Both the position numbers and the translations under genes were made by a program. Below are positions 9,056 through 18,150 of a stretch of DNA of 64,000 nucleotides, piece after piece. How positions within the stretch are numbered: the stretch's first letter is position 1; each line of letters starts with the position of its first letter. The notes below the pieces were generated by a model, which saw nothing but the letters and a program-made list of their open reading frames with translations, made no database searches and was not told the DNA's origin. Origin of the DNA: Flavobacterium sp. LMO8 (GTDB lineage Bacteria; Bacteroidota; Bacteroidia; Flavobacteriales; Flavobacteriaceae); the NCBI RefSeq assembly GCF_009495755.1, contig NZ_WIBJ01000006.1, positions 110,126 through 174,125 on the forward strand, read 5' to 3'.

Positions 9056-9693
9056 AAAACGTAAAACTAAAAATTTGCGGCATGAAAGATTCTGAAAATA
9101 TAACAGAAATTTCGGTTTTACAACCTGATTATTTAGGGTTTATTTTCTGGGAAAAATCAAGTCGAAATATGAATTTGAAAACAATTCCTGAAATTCCTAA
9201 ATCTATTAAAAAAGTAGGCGTTTTTGTGGATGCTTCCATACAAGAAATTGCTGCAAAAATTAAGCAATACCAATTAGAAATCATCCAATTACACGGAAAT
9301 GAGTCCGTTATTTTTTGCAAAAATGTAAAAAAACTTGGTGTAGAAGTCATCAAAGTTTTCTCGGTTGATGCAACTTTCAATTTTTCCAAATTAAAAGAAT
9401 ACGTATTTGTTGTTGATTATTTTCTTTTTGATACCAAAGGAAAACTACCAGGAGGAAACGGCATCACCTTCGATTGGAATATTTTGGAAAACTATCACTT
9501 CAACATTCCTTACTTTTTAAGCGGTGGAATTGGAACTACAGAAATTGACGGATTAAAAGAATTTCTAAAATCACCCGCTGCAAAAAAATGCTACGCAATT
9601 GATGTTAACAGTCGTTTTGAAAAAAAACCTGGAATTAAAAATAAAATCAAATTAGAAAAATTTAAAAAATTGCTTTATGAAAACGAAATATAA
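9052..9693 (+). CDS. trpF: Phosphoribosylanthranilate isomerase
   Basis: A 213-residue TIM-barrel isomerase converting PRA to CdRP. LKICGMKD (residues 6-13) supplies the catalytic Cys, GFIFWEKSSRN is the typical second motif, and the catalytic Asp lies in AIDVNSRFEKKPGIKN near the C-terminus. The usual SGxE of that last motif reads SRFE here, a small departure. It overlaps trpC by 4 nt and trpB by 17 nt, so it is not fused to trpC as in enterics. Confidence 0.92.
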   Translation: MKNVKLKICGMKDSENITEISVLQPDYLGFIFWEKSSRNMNLKTIPEIPKSIKKVGVFVDASIQEIAAKIKQYQLEIIQLHGNESVIFCKNVKKLGVEVIKVFSVDATFNFSKLKEYVFVVDYFLFDTKGKLPGGNGITFDWNILENYHFNIPYFLSGGIGTTEIDGLKEFLKSPAAKKCYAIDVNSRFEKKPGIKNKIKLEKFKKLLYENEI

Positions 9694-10870
9694 TGTTGAT
9701 GAAAATGGATTTTATGGCCAATTTGGAGGCGCTTTTATTCCTGAAATGTTGTATCCGAATGTGGGAGAATTAAAAGAAAACTACTTAAAAATAATGGCTG
9801 AACCTTCCTTTCAAGAAGAGTTTAACGACTTATTACAACAATTTGTAGGTCGCCCAACACCTTTGTATTTTGCCAAACGTTTATCCGAAAAATACAATAC
9901 CAAAATCTATTTGAAGCGAGAAGATTTGTGTCATACTGGTGCGCACAAAATCAATAACACTGTCGGACAAATTTTAGTTGCCAAACGTTTAGGGAAAACT
10001 CGAATCATTGCTGAAACTGGGGCAGGTCAACACGGTGTAGCCACAGCAACGGTTTGTGCTTTAATGGGATTAGAATGTATTGTGTATATGGGCGAAGTCG
10101 ATATTAAAAGACAAGCGCCAAACGTAGCTCGCATGAAAATGTTGGGTGCAGAAGTTCGTCCAGCAACTTCAGGTTCGAAAACCTTGAAAGATGCTACAAA
10201 TGAAGCCATTCGCGATTGGATTAACAATCCGATTGATACATTTTATATCATTGGTTCTGTGGTAGGACCACATCCTTATCCCGATATGGTGGCGCGTTTT
10301 CAAAGTGTGATTTCTAAGGAAATTAAATCACAACTTTTAACTCAAGAAGGCAAAGAAAATCCAGATTTTGTTATTGCATGCGTTGGTGGCGGAAGTAACG
10401 CTGCTGGAGCTTTTTACGAATTTTTAGACGAAGAATCTGTAAAATTAATTGCTGTGGAAGCGGCTGGACATGGAGTTGATTCTGGGGAAAGCGCTGCAAC
10501 TTCTGTTTTAGGAAAAATTGGAATTATTCACGGCAGTAAAACCTTATTAATGCAAACCGAAGACGGACAAATCACAGAACCCTACTCGATTTCAGCAGGA
10601 CTGGATTACCCTGGAGTTGGACCACTTCATGCTCATTTACACGATACCAAACGTGCGGAATTCATCGCAATAACAGATTCAGAAGCCATGCAATCTGGAT
10701 TAGAGTTATCAAAAACAGAAGGAATTATTCCTGCAATTGAAACCGCTCATGCTTTTTCAGTTTTGGATAAAAAACAATTTCAACCAAACGAAATTGTAGT
10801 CATCAATTTATCAGGAAGAGGCGATAAAGATTTGAATACTTATATTGATTATTTTAAATTTAGTGAATAG
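9677..10870 (+). CDS. trpB: Tryptophan synthase beta subunit
   Basis: A 397-residue PLP enzyme condensing indole and serine to tryptophan, working as an alpha2beta2 complex with TrpA. HTGAHKINNTVGQ holds the PLP lysine (Lys91), ETGAGQHG the catalytic Glu region, and CVGGGSNAAG the phosphate-binding glycines. The COMM-domain region and FGGAFIPEML N-terminus are intact, of the TrpB1 type. Starts within the end of trpF. The 3' flank carries a short degenerate AGTGATT heptamer stretch (10871-10895). Confidence 0.95.
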   Translation: MKTKYNVDENGFYGQFGGAFIPEMLYPNVGELKENYLKIMAEPSFQEEFNDLLQQFVGRPTPLYFAKRLSEKYNTKIYLKREDLCHTGAHKINNTVGQILVAKRLGKTRIIAETGAGQHGVATATVCALMGLECIVYMGEVDIKRQAPNVARMKMLGAEVRPATSGSKTLKDATNEAIRDWINNPIDTFYIIGSVVGPHPYPDMVARFQSVISKEIKSQLLTQEGKENPDFVIACVGGGSNAAGAFYEFLDEESVKLIAVEAAGHGVDSGESAATSVLGKIGIIHGSKTLLMQTEDGQITEPYSISAGLDYPGVGPLHAHLHDTKRAEFIAITDSEAMQSGLELSKTEGIIPAIETAHAFSVLDKKQFQPNEIVVINLSGRGDKDLNTYIDYFKFSE

Positions 10871-11037
10871 TAATTAGTGACTAGTGATTAGCCTAAAAAC
10901 TTATATGAGCTTTTAGAAACTTTGTAAAAAAAATTAGTACATCACCTTACATGACTTATATGTTTAATAAAATCATTGCGCACTTTGCGAAAAACTTTGC
11001 TCCCGAAGTTTCGGGATTTGCGTTAAAACCAAATAAT

Positions 11038-11799
11038 ATGAACAGAATTAACCAAAAATTACAAGAAGATAAAAAACTGCTTTCCATTTATTTTACAGCA
11101 GGATTTCCGCAACTAAATGACACTGTTTCCATCATTCAAGAATTGGAAAAAAACGGAGTGGATATGATTGAAATTGGGTTGCCTTTTTCCGATCCGTTAG
11201 CCGATGGACCAACTATACAAGAAAGCTCAACTCAAGCAATTGAAGACGGAATGACGACTTCGCTCCTATTTGAGCAATTGAAAGACATTAGAAAATCGGT
11301 TCAAATTCCATTAATTATTATGGGATACTTCAATCCGATGATGCAATTTGGAATGGAGAAATTTTGTCAAAAATGTGCGGAAGTTGGAATTGATGGTTTA
11401 ATTATTCCTGATTTACCTTTATTCGTTTACGAAACCGAGTACAAAGCTATTTTCGAAAAATATCATTTGAAAAATATCTTTTTGATTTCGCCACAAACCT
11501 CGGTTGAACGTATCCAACAAATCGATTCGATTTCCGATAGTTTTATTTATATGGTGAGTTCAGCTGCAGTTACGGGAAGTCAATCAGGTTTCGGTTCAGA
11601 ACAAATGGATTATTTTAAAAGAATTGCTGATTTAAGTTTGAAGAATCCTCAAATTGTTGGTTTTGGTATTAAAGATGAAGAAACATTTCAACAAGCTACG
11701 AAATATCAAAAAGGAGCTATTATTGGAAGTGCTTTTATCAACTTTTTAAAGGAAAATCCTATTTCAGACATTTCAAAGTTTATCAATAAAATCAAATAA
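11038..11799 (+). CDS. trpA: Tryptophan synthase alpha subunit
   Basis: A 253-residue TIM-barrel lyase that cleaves indole-3-glycerol phosphate and passes indole to TrpB. The catalytic Glu45 (MIEIGLPF) and Asp56 (SDPLADGPTIQ) are present, and the phosphate loop GFGIKD follows. An in-frame ATG at 10951 would add 29 residues unlike the family, so 11038 is used. Last gene of the operon. No clear rho-independent terminator is seen before the next gene at 11883. Confidence 0.95.
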   Translation: MNRINQKLQEDKKLLSIYFTAGFPQLNDTVSIIQELEKNGVDMIEIGLPFSDPLADGPTIQESSTQAIEDGMTTSLLFEQLKDIRKSVQIPLIIMGYFNPMMQFGMEKFCQKCAEVGIDGLIIPDLPLFVYETEYKAIFEKYHLKNIFLISPQTSVERIQQIDSISDSFIYMVSSAAVTGSQSGFGSEQMDYFKRIADLSLKNPQIVGFGIKDEETFQQATKYQKGAIIGSAFINFLKENPISDISKFINKIK

Positions 11800-11882
11800 A
11801 ATTAGGAAAGTTCATAGTATTTTTTTGTAAATTGTAACTTTTTGTAAAAGTAATCGTATAATTACAAAACTAACTTACAACT

Positions 11883-12440
11883 ATGAACTTTCTTGAACAT
11901 TACGAGCCATTACTCAAGGCTTTTTGGTACATTGCTTTACCAGTAAGTATCTTTTTTCTATTACAAACCATTTCTACCTTCATTGGATTAAGCGGTTCTG
12001 AAACCGATGCTGATACTGATGGTGGCGATGGTGATATGCCTTTTGAATTATTTACCCTTCGCAACTTAATCAACTTTTTGTTGGGATTTAGTTGGACAGG
12101 AATCTCGTTGTATCAATCATTCGAGAACAAAACGATTCTGATTGGAATTTCTGTTTTAGTGGGAATACTTTTTGTGGGTGTTTTCTTTTTTATCATCAAG
12201 CAAATATTAAAACTTTCGGAAGATAATAGTTTCAAAATTGAAAATACTATCAATAAAACGGCTGAAGTATATTTAACCATTCCTGAAGCAAAATCAGGAA
12301 AAGGAAAAATTCAAATCAGTGTAAATGGTTCTTTTCATGAATTAGACGCAATTACCAATTCATCCGAAAAACTTACTTCTGGAAGTACTGTAAAAGTAGT
12401 CGCTGTAGAGCACAATTTAGTTATCGTAGAAAAAATCTAA
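11883..12440 (+). CDS. NfeD-like membrane protein, partner of flotillin
   Basis: A 185-residue protein with two or three membrane segments (residues 14-35, ~60-78, 85-110), an acidic Asp/Gly loop (DTDGGDGD) between the first two, and a C-terminal small beta domain of the NfeD/OB-fold type (residues ~125-185, ending STVKVVAVEHNLVIVEKI). NfeD-like proteins are typically co-transcribed with flotillins and anchor or modulate them in membrane microdomains; that is the case here, with 12 bp to the flotillin gene. Confidence 0.75.
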   Translation: MNFLEHYEPLLKAFWYIALPVSIFFLLQTISTFIGLSGSETDADTDGGDGDMPFELFTLRNLINFLLGFSWTGISLYQSFENKTILIGISVLVGILFVGVFFFIIKQILKLSEDNSFKIENTINKTAEVYLTIPEAKSGKGKIQISVNGSFHELDAITNSSEKLTSGSTVKVVAVEHNLVIVEKI

Positions 12441-12452
12441 TCCTTTATTTAT

Positions 12453-13973
12453 ATGAACATTTTACCTATTATTATTGTACTAGCTTTCGTAGTATTTGTT
12501 ACTATCGTAACTTTAATCTCGCGTTACAAAAGATGTCCATCCGACAAAATTTTAGTTATTTATGGAAAAACTGGTGGCACATCAGCTAAGTGTGTTCACG
12601 GTGGTGGTGCTTTTATTTGGCCTGTAATTCAAGATTTTCAGTATTTAGATTTAAAACCTATTTCTATTGAAGCGAATTTAACTAATGCTCTTTCTCGTCA
12701 AAATATTCGTGTCGATGTTCCGTGTCGATTTACTATAGCAATTTCTACTGAAACTGATAGTATGAATACAGCTGCTGAGCGTTTGTTAGGTTTACATCCA
12801 GAGCAAATTCAGGAATTGGCGAAAGATATTTTATTTGGGCAATTGCGTTTGGTTATTGCAACGATGACGATTGAAGAAATCAACTCGGATAGAGATAAAT
12901 TCTTAGATAACATTTCTAAAAACGTAGACTCGGAATTAAAGAAAATTGGTTTAAAATTAATCAACGTTAACGTAACCGATATCAAAGATGAATCGGGATA
13001 TATTGAAGCTTTAGGAAAAGAAGCGGCTGCAAAAGCGATTAACGAAGCTAAAATTTCGGTTGCTGAACAAGAGAAAATTGGAGAAACTGGAAAAGCAATG
13101 GCCGATCGTGAAAAAGACGTTCAAATTGCGGAAACACACAGAGATCGTGACGTTAAAATTGCGATTACCAACAAAGATAGAGAAGTAAGTATTGCGGCTG
13201 CCTTTAAAGATGAAAGTATCGGAAAAGCAGAGGCACAAAGAGATACGCGTGTTGCTACATCAGAAGCGAATGCGATTGCGATTCAAGGAGAAAATGAGGC
13301 AAAAATTGCTATTGCACAATCGGAAGCAGCTCGACGTGAAAAAGAAGCAGAAGCTTTACGTATTGCGTTAGCATCTGAAAAAGTACAACAAGCAAAAGCA
13401 TTAGAAGAATCATACTTAGCCGAACAAAAAGCGGAAGCGGCACGTGCTGAAAGAGAACGTTCTACTCAAAATGCAAATATTGTAATTCCGGCAGAAATTG
13501 CGAAACAAAAAGCCGTTATTGATGCACAAGCAGAAGCAGAAAAAACAAGAGAATTAGCAAAAGGAGAAGCCGATGCAATTTTCGCTAAAATGGAAGCTGA
13601 AGCAAAAGGTTTGTATGAAATTTTAACGAAACAAGCAGAAGGTTACCGTGAAGTAGTAAGTGCCGCTGGTGGTGATCCAACAAAAGCATTCCAGTTATTA
13701 TTAATTGAAAAATTACCTGAATTAGTTAAAACTCAAGTGGAAGCCGTTAAAAACATCAAAATTGACAAAATCACGGTTTGGGATTCTGGAAATAATACGG
13801 ATGGAAACGGCTCAACTGCGAATTTCGTTTCCGGAATGATGAAAACAGTTCCGCCTTTAAATGACTTATTCAATATGGCTGGTTTGAACTTACCAACGTA
13901 TCTAAAAGGTGAAGATATGCCTAAAGAAGCTTCAAGTTCAACTGAAATTACGCCAACTGAAGAAGTGAAATAA
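12453..13973 (+). CDS. Flotillin-family (SPFH/band 7) protein
   Basis: A 506-residue flotillin: one N-terminal membrane hairpin (residues 2-22), an SPFH domain (~30-190) and a long heptad-rich coiled coil dominated by Ala-Glu-Lys (~190-400, with AEAEKTRELAKGEADAIFAK), then a short disordered tail. Flotillins oligomerise on the inner membrane and organise lipid domains. Two-gene unit with the NfeD-like protein. A strong hairpin terminator follows the stop. Confidence 0.9.
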   Translation: MNILPIIIVLAFVVFVTIVTLISRYKRCPSDKILVIYGKTGGTSAKCVHGGGAFIWPVIQDFQYLDLKPISIEANLTNALSRQNIRVDVPCRFTIAISTETDSMNTAAERLLGLHPEQIQELAKDILFGQLRLVIATMTIEEINSDRDKFLDNISKNVDSELKKIGLKLINVNVTDIKDESGYIEALGKEAAAKAINEAKISVAEQEKIGETGKAMADREKDVQIAETHRDRDVKIAITNKDREVSIAAAFKDESIGKAEAQRDTRVATSEANAIAIQGENEAKIAIAQSEAARREKEAEALRIALASEKVQQAKALEESYLAEQKAEAARAERERSTQNANIVIPAEIAKQKAVIDAQAEAEKTRELAKGEADAIFAKMEAEAKGLYEILTKQAEGYREVVSAAGGDPTKAFQLLLIEKLPELVKTQVEAVKNIKIDKITVWDSGNNTDGNGSTANFVSGMMKTVPPLNDLFNMAGLNLPTYLKGEDMPKEASSSTEITPTEEVK

Positions 13974-13994
13974 ATTTTTATAACTTACAGTATT

Positions 13995-14028
13995 AAATCC
14001 CAAATTTGTAATGAATTTGGGATTTTTT
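13995..14028 (+). terminator. Rho-independent terminator after flotillin gene
   Basis: Stem 13996-14006 pairs with 14014-14024 (AATCCCAAATT / AATTTGGGATT), followed by TTTT. The same stem recurs at 17188-17227 with a different loop. Confidence 0.8.
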
Positions 14029-14058
14029 CTTACATTTACTTTTAAAATTACAGGATTA

Positions 14059-14964
14059 ATGGAATTCATTATAAAAACTACTAATTTAGATTTTCAGTAT
14101 TCGAAGAATAAAAAAATTCTAAATAACTTATCCATCAATGTTCCAAAAGGAAGCATCTATGGTTTTTTAGGACCAAATGGCGCTGGAAAATCGACCACAA
14201 TGCGATTATTAACTGGTATCACTCCTGATGATAGTAACTCCATTTTCTTATTTGAAAAATCCATTAAAAGTCAAACCCCTGATGTTTTTGAAAAAGTTGG
14301 AGCTCTTGTGGAAAGTCCAGCACTATACTTACATCTTTCGGGTTATGACAACGTAAAATACATTGCACTTTTGCGACAAGTTCCTTTGTCTAGAATTGAT
14401 GAAGTTTTAGAATTAGTGGATTTAACTGCACATAAAAAACAAAAGGCGAAACAATATTCGCTAGGAATGAAACAACGCTTAGCTATTGCAATGGCACTTT
14501 TAAGTAAACCTGAATTGTTATTTTTAGACGAACCAGTGAATGGTTTAGACCCAAATGGAATTGTTGAAATCAGAAAATTACTAGTTAAAATTAATAAAGA
14601 AAGAGGTGTTACCATATTTGTTTCGAGTCATTTATTGAGTGAAATTGAAAAAATGTGTACGCATATTGGAATTATCTCAAAAGGTATTTTAAAATATGAA
14701 GGTACAATGGAAGATTTATCTAGAAAATTTGAAACTTGTAAAATACAAATCACATTAGATGAAGCTGAAAGTTGGAAAGAAAAATTAAGTTCTAAATATG
14801 CAAATGTAGTATTAGAAGAGCAAAACAAAATTACAATGAACTTGAGCCATACCTCAGAAATTCCAGATTTCGCTAAGCAAATTATCCAAGAAGGTGCTCG
14901 TATTTACGAAATTAAAATTTTGGAAGGTTTAGAAGAATGGTTTATGAATTTAACTGAAAACTAA
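14059..14964 (+). CDS. ABC transporter ATP-binding protein
   Basis: A 301-residue ABC ATPase of the BcrA/lantibiotic-immunity type. Walker A GPNGAGKST, signature YSLGMKQRLAIAMALL, Walker B LLFLDEPVNGLD and the switch His (VSSHLLSEIE) are all present, with a C-terminal ~90-residue extension usual for drug or peptide exporters. An in-frame ATG at 14011 lies in the preceding terminator, so 14059 is taken as start. The stop TAA abuts the ATG of the permease (0 bp), so the two form one transporter. Confidence 0.9.
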   Translation: MEFIIKTTNLDFQYSKNKKILNNLSINVPKGSIYGFLGPNGAGKSTTMRLLTGITPDDSNSIFLFEKSIKSQTPDVFEKVGALVESPALYLHLSGYDNVKYIALLRQVPLSRIDEVLELVDLTAHKKQKAKQYSLGMKQRLAIAMALLSKPELLFLDEPVNGLDPNGIVEIRKLLVKINKERGVTIFVSSHLLSEIEKMCTHIGIISKGILKYEGTMEDLSRKFETCKIQITLDEAESWKEKLSSKYANVVLEEQNKITMNLSHTSEIPDFAKQIIQEGARIYEIKILEGLEEWFMNLTEN

Positions 14965-17184
14965 ATGAAACAATATATTTCAAATTTATTAATTGCGCTC
15001 AAAGCAGAACATTTAAAGAAAAAAGGAACAGGAATTTATTACACTTCTATAATTATTGGCGCACTCTCACCTATTTTGTACTTTTTGTTTCAACTCTTTT
15101 CAGAAAATAAAGCTGAAGCTGGAATGCCATACAATTATTACACAACATTTATTTATGATGTAATAACACCTTTTACTTTCTTTTTATTTCCCATGATTAT
15201 TATTATTCATGCGAGTAAAATGGCTCAACTAGATCATAAAAATGGCGGTTGGCAGTTAATGGAAACCCAACCCATTCAAAAATTTTCTATTTACTTTTCT
15301 AAATATATTGTACTTCTTCTAAGCAATCTTTTAAGCATTTCGAGCTTGTTTGTAACAAGTCTTTTGTGTTCTTTTATTTTGAAAAACACAATAGAAATTC
15401 CAGAAACAGCTAATTTTTCAATTGAATTTTACAATTTATCGAATTTATTTGTAAGAGCTTTCGCTGCTAGTTTATTTGTAACTGCTTTGCAATATTTTCT
15501 ATCGGTTTTAATTTCAAGTTTCATTTGGTCTTTACTTATTGGGTTTTTCTCATTATTAGCAACCTCTTTTTTGACGAGTTTCAATTTAATTCCAGATTGG
15601 TATCCTTATGGAATTTTAAATAAAATTTCTGATTATAAAGAAGGAAGTGACATTGGAAATTATTTATTATATACCGAAGTAATAAGTCTTTTTTTAAGTG
15701 TATTTATTTTAACTGCGGGATTTTATTGGTACAAAAACAAGAACTTCATTCGTGCTTTTATAAAACCTTATTCAAAAATTATAACTTCTTTATCTTTTAC
15801 CCTATTGTTTGTGGCTATTGGATATTTAATACTTAAACCAAAACAATATGAACATTTAGAAACAACCATTTTATGCGGGAAAATTGAAAGTTTGTCAAAA
15901 TTTAAAAATGGTTACTTAATTCATCCTACTATATCGGATACTATTGCAAGTTTTAAAATTATCAACAATGAATTTAAATTAAAAACGGATAAACCTATAG
16001 CACTAGATGGTTATAAAATTATAATTGACAATAGTTTTCCTGTTGGTGTGATTATGGCTTCAAAAGATAGTATTTATGTTTCTATTAAATATTTTAATAA
16101 TGAAGTAACAACTAAGTTTACAGGTACACGTTTAGCTGAAAATCAATACAAATCTAATAATAGAGATTGGAGTTATGTTGCCTATAATTTAGAACAAAAC
16201 GAATTAATTGATAAACCGAAAGAGTTTTTTGAAATCTTGTTTAAAGAATGGAATAAAAAATATAATAACGCTAATTCAATCAAAACGAGAGACAACTTTA
16301 TTCCTAAAAAAGATTTTATTGAACGAGAAACGAAGTTAGTTTGCTTGGAATATCTGAATTACTTAAATACTTATTTAGACAAACGAAAAGCAATGTTTCC
16401 AAAAGACAAAACGGAGTTACCTTCCAACATAGTAGCAATAAAAAACAAAGTAAAATTAAATGATGAATCTTTAATAAGTAACGAATCCTATTTAGAGTAT
16501 TTAAAATACGAACTTTGTAAAAATGATTCTAGAGATATTGATGTCAAATTGAAAGAAATTGAAAATATTTCGAAACTCAAAACCAGTAATTTTAAAAACA
16601 GATTGTTATATTCTTATCTTAAAACGAACCTAGAAGAAGCTTCAAGTAGCTCTGAGCGAAAAGAACTTATAAATAACTATTCTAATTTTATAACCGATAA
16701 AAAATTAAAAGAAAATTTAATCAATCAATTCAAAATATATGAGCGTTTGGGTAGAGGAAATGAAGCAAGGCCAATTCAAGCGAAAGATTTAAACGGAAAT
16801 CTTGTTACAATTTCTAAATTTAAAGGAAAATTTGTTGCAATTGATATTTGGGCAACGTGGTGCGGACCTTGCAAATACGAGTCTCCGTATTTTGAAAAAA
16901 TAGCAATAAAATATAAAAAAGAAAATATTGTGTTTTTAGGCTTAAGTAGTGATCAAGATACTAAAAAATGGTATTTAGATGCTAAAAACAAATCAAAATC
17001 GGTAACCCATTTACGATTAGAAAATCCTGTATTATTTTCTAAAGACTTCAATGTAAATAGTATTCCGCGATTTATATTAATTGATCCTGAAGGAAAAATT
17101 TATAATTCCAATATGCCTAGACCAAGTGATTCTGCCTTTGAAATTATAATTAGAAAAGCATTAGGATTAAAAGAACTTGAGTAA
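14965..17184 (+). CDS. ABC-2 permease fused to a TlpA-like thioredoxin domain
   Basis: A 739-residue fusion. Residues 1-~290 contain seven hydrophobic segments (about 22-45, 65-86, 113-140, 168-190, 190-210, 230-252, 268-288), a bacitracin/lantibiotic-immunity type ABC-2 permease. An odd number of spans would place the rest outside the cytoplasm. Residues ~290-390 look like the beta-rich N-terminal domain found before Bacteroidota TlpA proteins. The last ~130 residues are a thioredoxin fold with WATWCGPCKYESPYFEK (Cys633, Cys636) and the cis-Pro segment SIPRFILID. The export partner is the ATPase just upstream. Role unknown: perhaps handling of a disulfide-containing peptide or an envelope redox task. 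Confidence 0.8.
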   Translation: MKQYISNLLIALKAEHLKKKGTGIYYTSIIIGALSPILYFLFQLFSENKAEAGMPYNYYTTFIYDVITPFTFFLFPMIIIIHASKMAQLDHKNGGWQLMETQPIQKFSIYFSKYIVLLLSNLLSISSLFVTSLLCSFILKNTIEIPETANFSIEFYNLSNLFVRAFAASLFVTALQYFLSVLISSFIWSLLIGFFSLLATSFLTSFNLIPDWYPYGILNKISDYKEGSDIGNYLLYTEVISLFLSVFILTAGFYWYKNKNFIRAFIKPYSKIITSLSFTLLFVAIGYLILKPKQYEHLETTILCGKIESLSKFKNGYLIHPTISDTIASFKIINNEFKLKTDKPIALDGYKIIIDNSFPVGVIMASKDSIYVSIKYFNNEVTTKFTGTRLAENQYKSNNRDWSYVAYNLEQNELIDKPKEFFEILFKEWNKKYNNANSIKTRDNFIPKKDFIERETKLVCLEYLNYLNTYLDKRKAMFPKDKTELPSNIVAIKNKVKLNDESLISNESYLEYLKYELCKNDSRDIDVKLKEIENISKLKTSNFKNRLLYSYLKTNLEEASSSSERKELINNYSNFITDKKLKENLINQFKIYERLGRGNEARPIQAKDLNGNLVTISKFKGKFVAIDIWATWCGPCKYESPYFEKIAIKYKKENIVFLGLSSDQDTKKWYLDAKNKSKSVTHLRLENPVLFSKDFNVNSIPRFILIDPEGKIYNSNMPRPSDSAFEIIIRKALGLKELE

Positions 17185-17187
17185 ATA

Positions 17188-17227
17188 AAATCCCAAATTC
17201 ATTAAATATATTGAATTTGGGATTTTT
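17188..17227. terminator. Bidirectional terminator between permease fusion and yaaA
   Basis: A 14-bp stem (AAATCCCAAATTCA / TGAATTTGGGATTT) with U-runs on both strands, between convergent genes. The core is identical to the terminator at 13995-14028. Confidence 0.8.
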
Positions 17228-17252
17228 AATATTATGTTATTTTAAAACAAAA

Positions 17253-18011
17253 CTACCTCGTAAAAACCAGAGTATTTTCTTTACTTAAATTGGCATCAAA
17301 AGCATAACCCTCGTAGTTAAAACCTTTTAAATCTTCTATAGTTTCAGCATTGGTATCGATAATATAGCGCACCATTAAACCTCTTGCTTTTTTAGCGAAG
17401 AAACTAATCATTTTTAGTTTACCGTCTTTGTAATCTTTGAATTCAGGAGTAATTACTGGAACTTTTAATGCTTTGGTGTCAACCGCACTAAAATACTCAT
17501 TACTCGCTAAATTTAGAAATAATTCATCTTTAGAAAGTTCTTTGTTTAATGTATCGGTAATGGTTTTCTTCCAGAATTCGTAAAGGTTTTTCTTGGTTCC
17601 GATAGCGATAGAAGTTCCCATTTCTAAGCGATACGGTTGCATCAAATCTAAAGGTTTTAAAAGTCCGTATAAACCCGAAAGAATGCGTAATTTTTCTTGT
17701 AAAACAGCTACTTTTTCTGTTGGTAACGAATATACGTCTAATCCGGTATAAACATCACCATCAAAAGCATAAACTGCTGGGCGTGCATTTTCTGAAGAAA
17801 AAGGAATACTCCAATCTTGATTACGTTGCCAATTTAATTCGGCTAACTTTTCAGAAATATCCATAAGCTCCATTAATTGCTTAGGCTTTTTCTTTTTTAA
17901 CGTTTTTTGAATGGTTTCCGATTTTGATAAAAATGCAGGTTCTGTATAGTTAGAAATTGGTAACGGACTTTCGTAGTTTAAAGACTTAGCTGGTGATATA
18001 ACAATTTTCAT
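17253..18011 (-). CDS. yaaA: YaaA/DUF328 family peroxide-stress protein
   Basis: A 252-residue protein with the family N-terminus MKIVISPAKSLNYESPLP and the conserved internal segments FDGDVYTGLD, ILSGLYGLLKPLDLMQPYRLEMG and FFAKKARGLMVRYII. In E. coli YaaA lowers free intracellular iron during hydrogen peroxide stress and binds DNA; the fold contains a helix-hairpin-helix. Single gene. A TATTTTTG -7 box lies on the minus strand at 18039-18032, giving a leader of ~17 nt. Confidence 0.9.
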   Translation of the reverse strand: MKIVISPAKSLNYESPLPISNYTEPAFLSKSETIQKTLKKKKPKQLMELMDISEKLAELNWQRNQDWSIPFSSENARPAVYAFDGDVYTGLDVYSLPTEKVAVLQEKLRILSGLYGLLKPLDLMQPYRLEMGTSIAIGTKKNLYEFWKKTITDTLNKELSKDELFLNLASNEYFSAVDTKALKVPVITPEFKDYKDGKLKMISFFAKKARGLMVRYIIDTNAETIEDLKGFNYEGYAFDANLSKENTLVFTR

Positions 18012-18093
18012 ATTTTCTTATTTCTGTTTTTCAAAAATACGAAAATATACAAATGTTGGTTGAGATGTTTTATAAGAAATTGTTATAGCACTA

Positions 18094-18131
18094 TAAAAAA
18101 ACCTCCAAAAAAGATCAATTCTTGGAGGCTT
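18094..18131 (-). terminator. Terminator after the pseudouridine synthase gene
   Basis: On the minus strand CCTCCAA (18128-18122) pairs with TTGGAGG (18108-18102), followed by seven T residues. Confidence 0.75.
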
Positions 18132-18150
18132 TAATTTTATATTTTTACTT

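Noticed and set aside
14011..14058. Longer ABC ATPase reading frame
   Set aside because: Start lies in the flotillin terminator.
14965..17184. Frameshift joining two genes
   Set aside because: Frame and composition are continuous, there is no start signal before the thioredoxin part, and an odd span number fits an outside domain.
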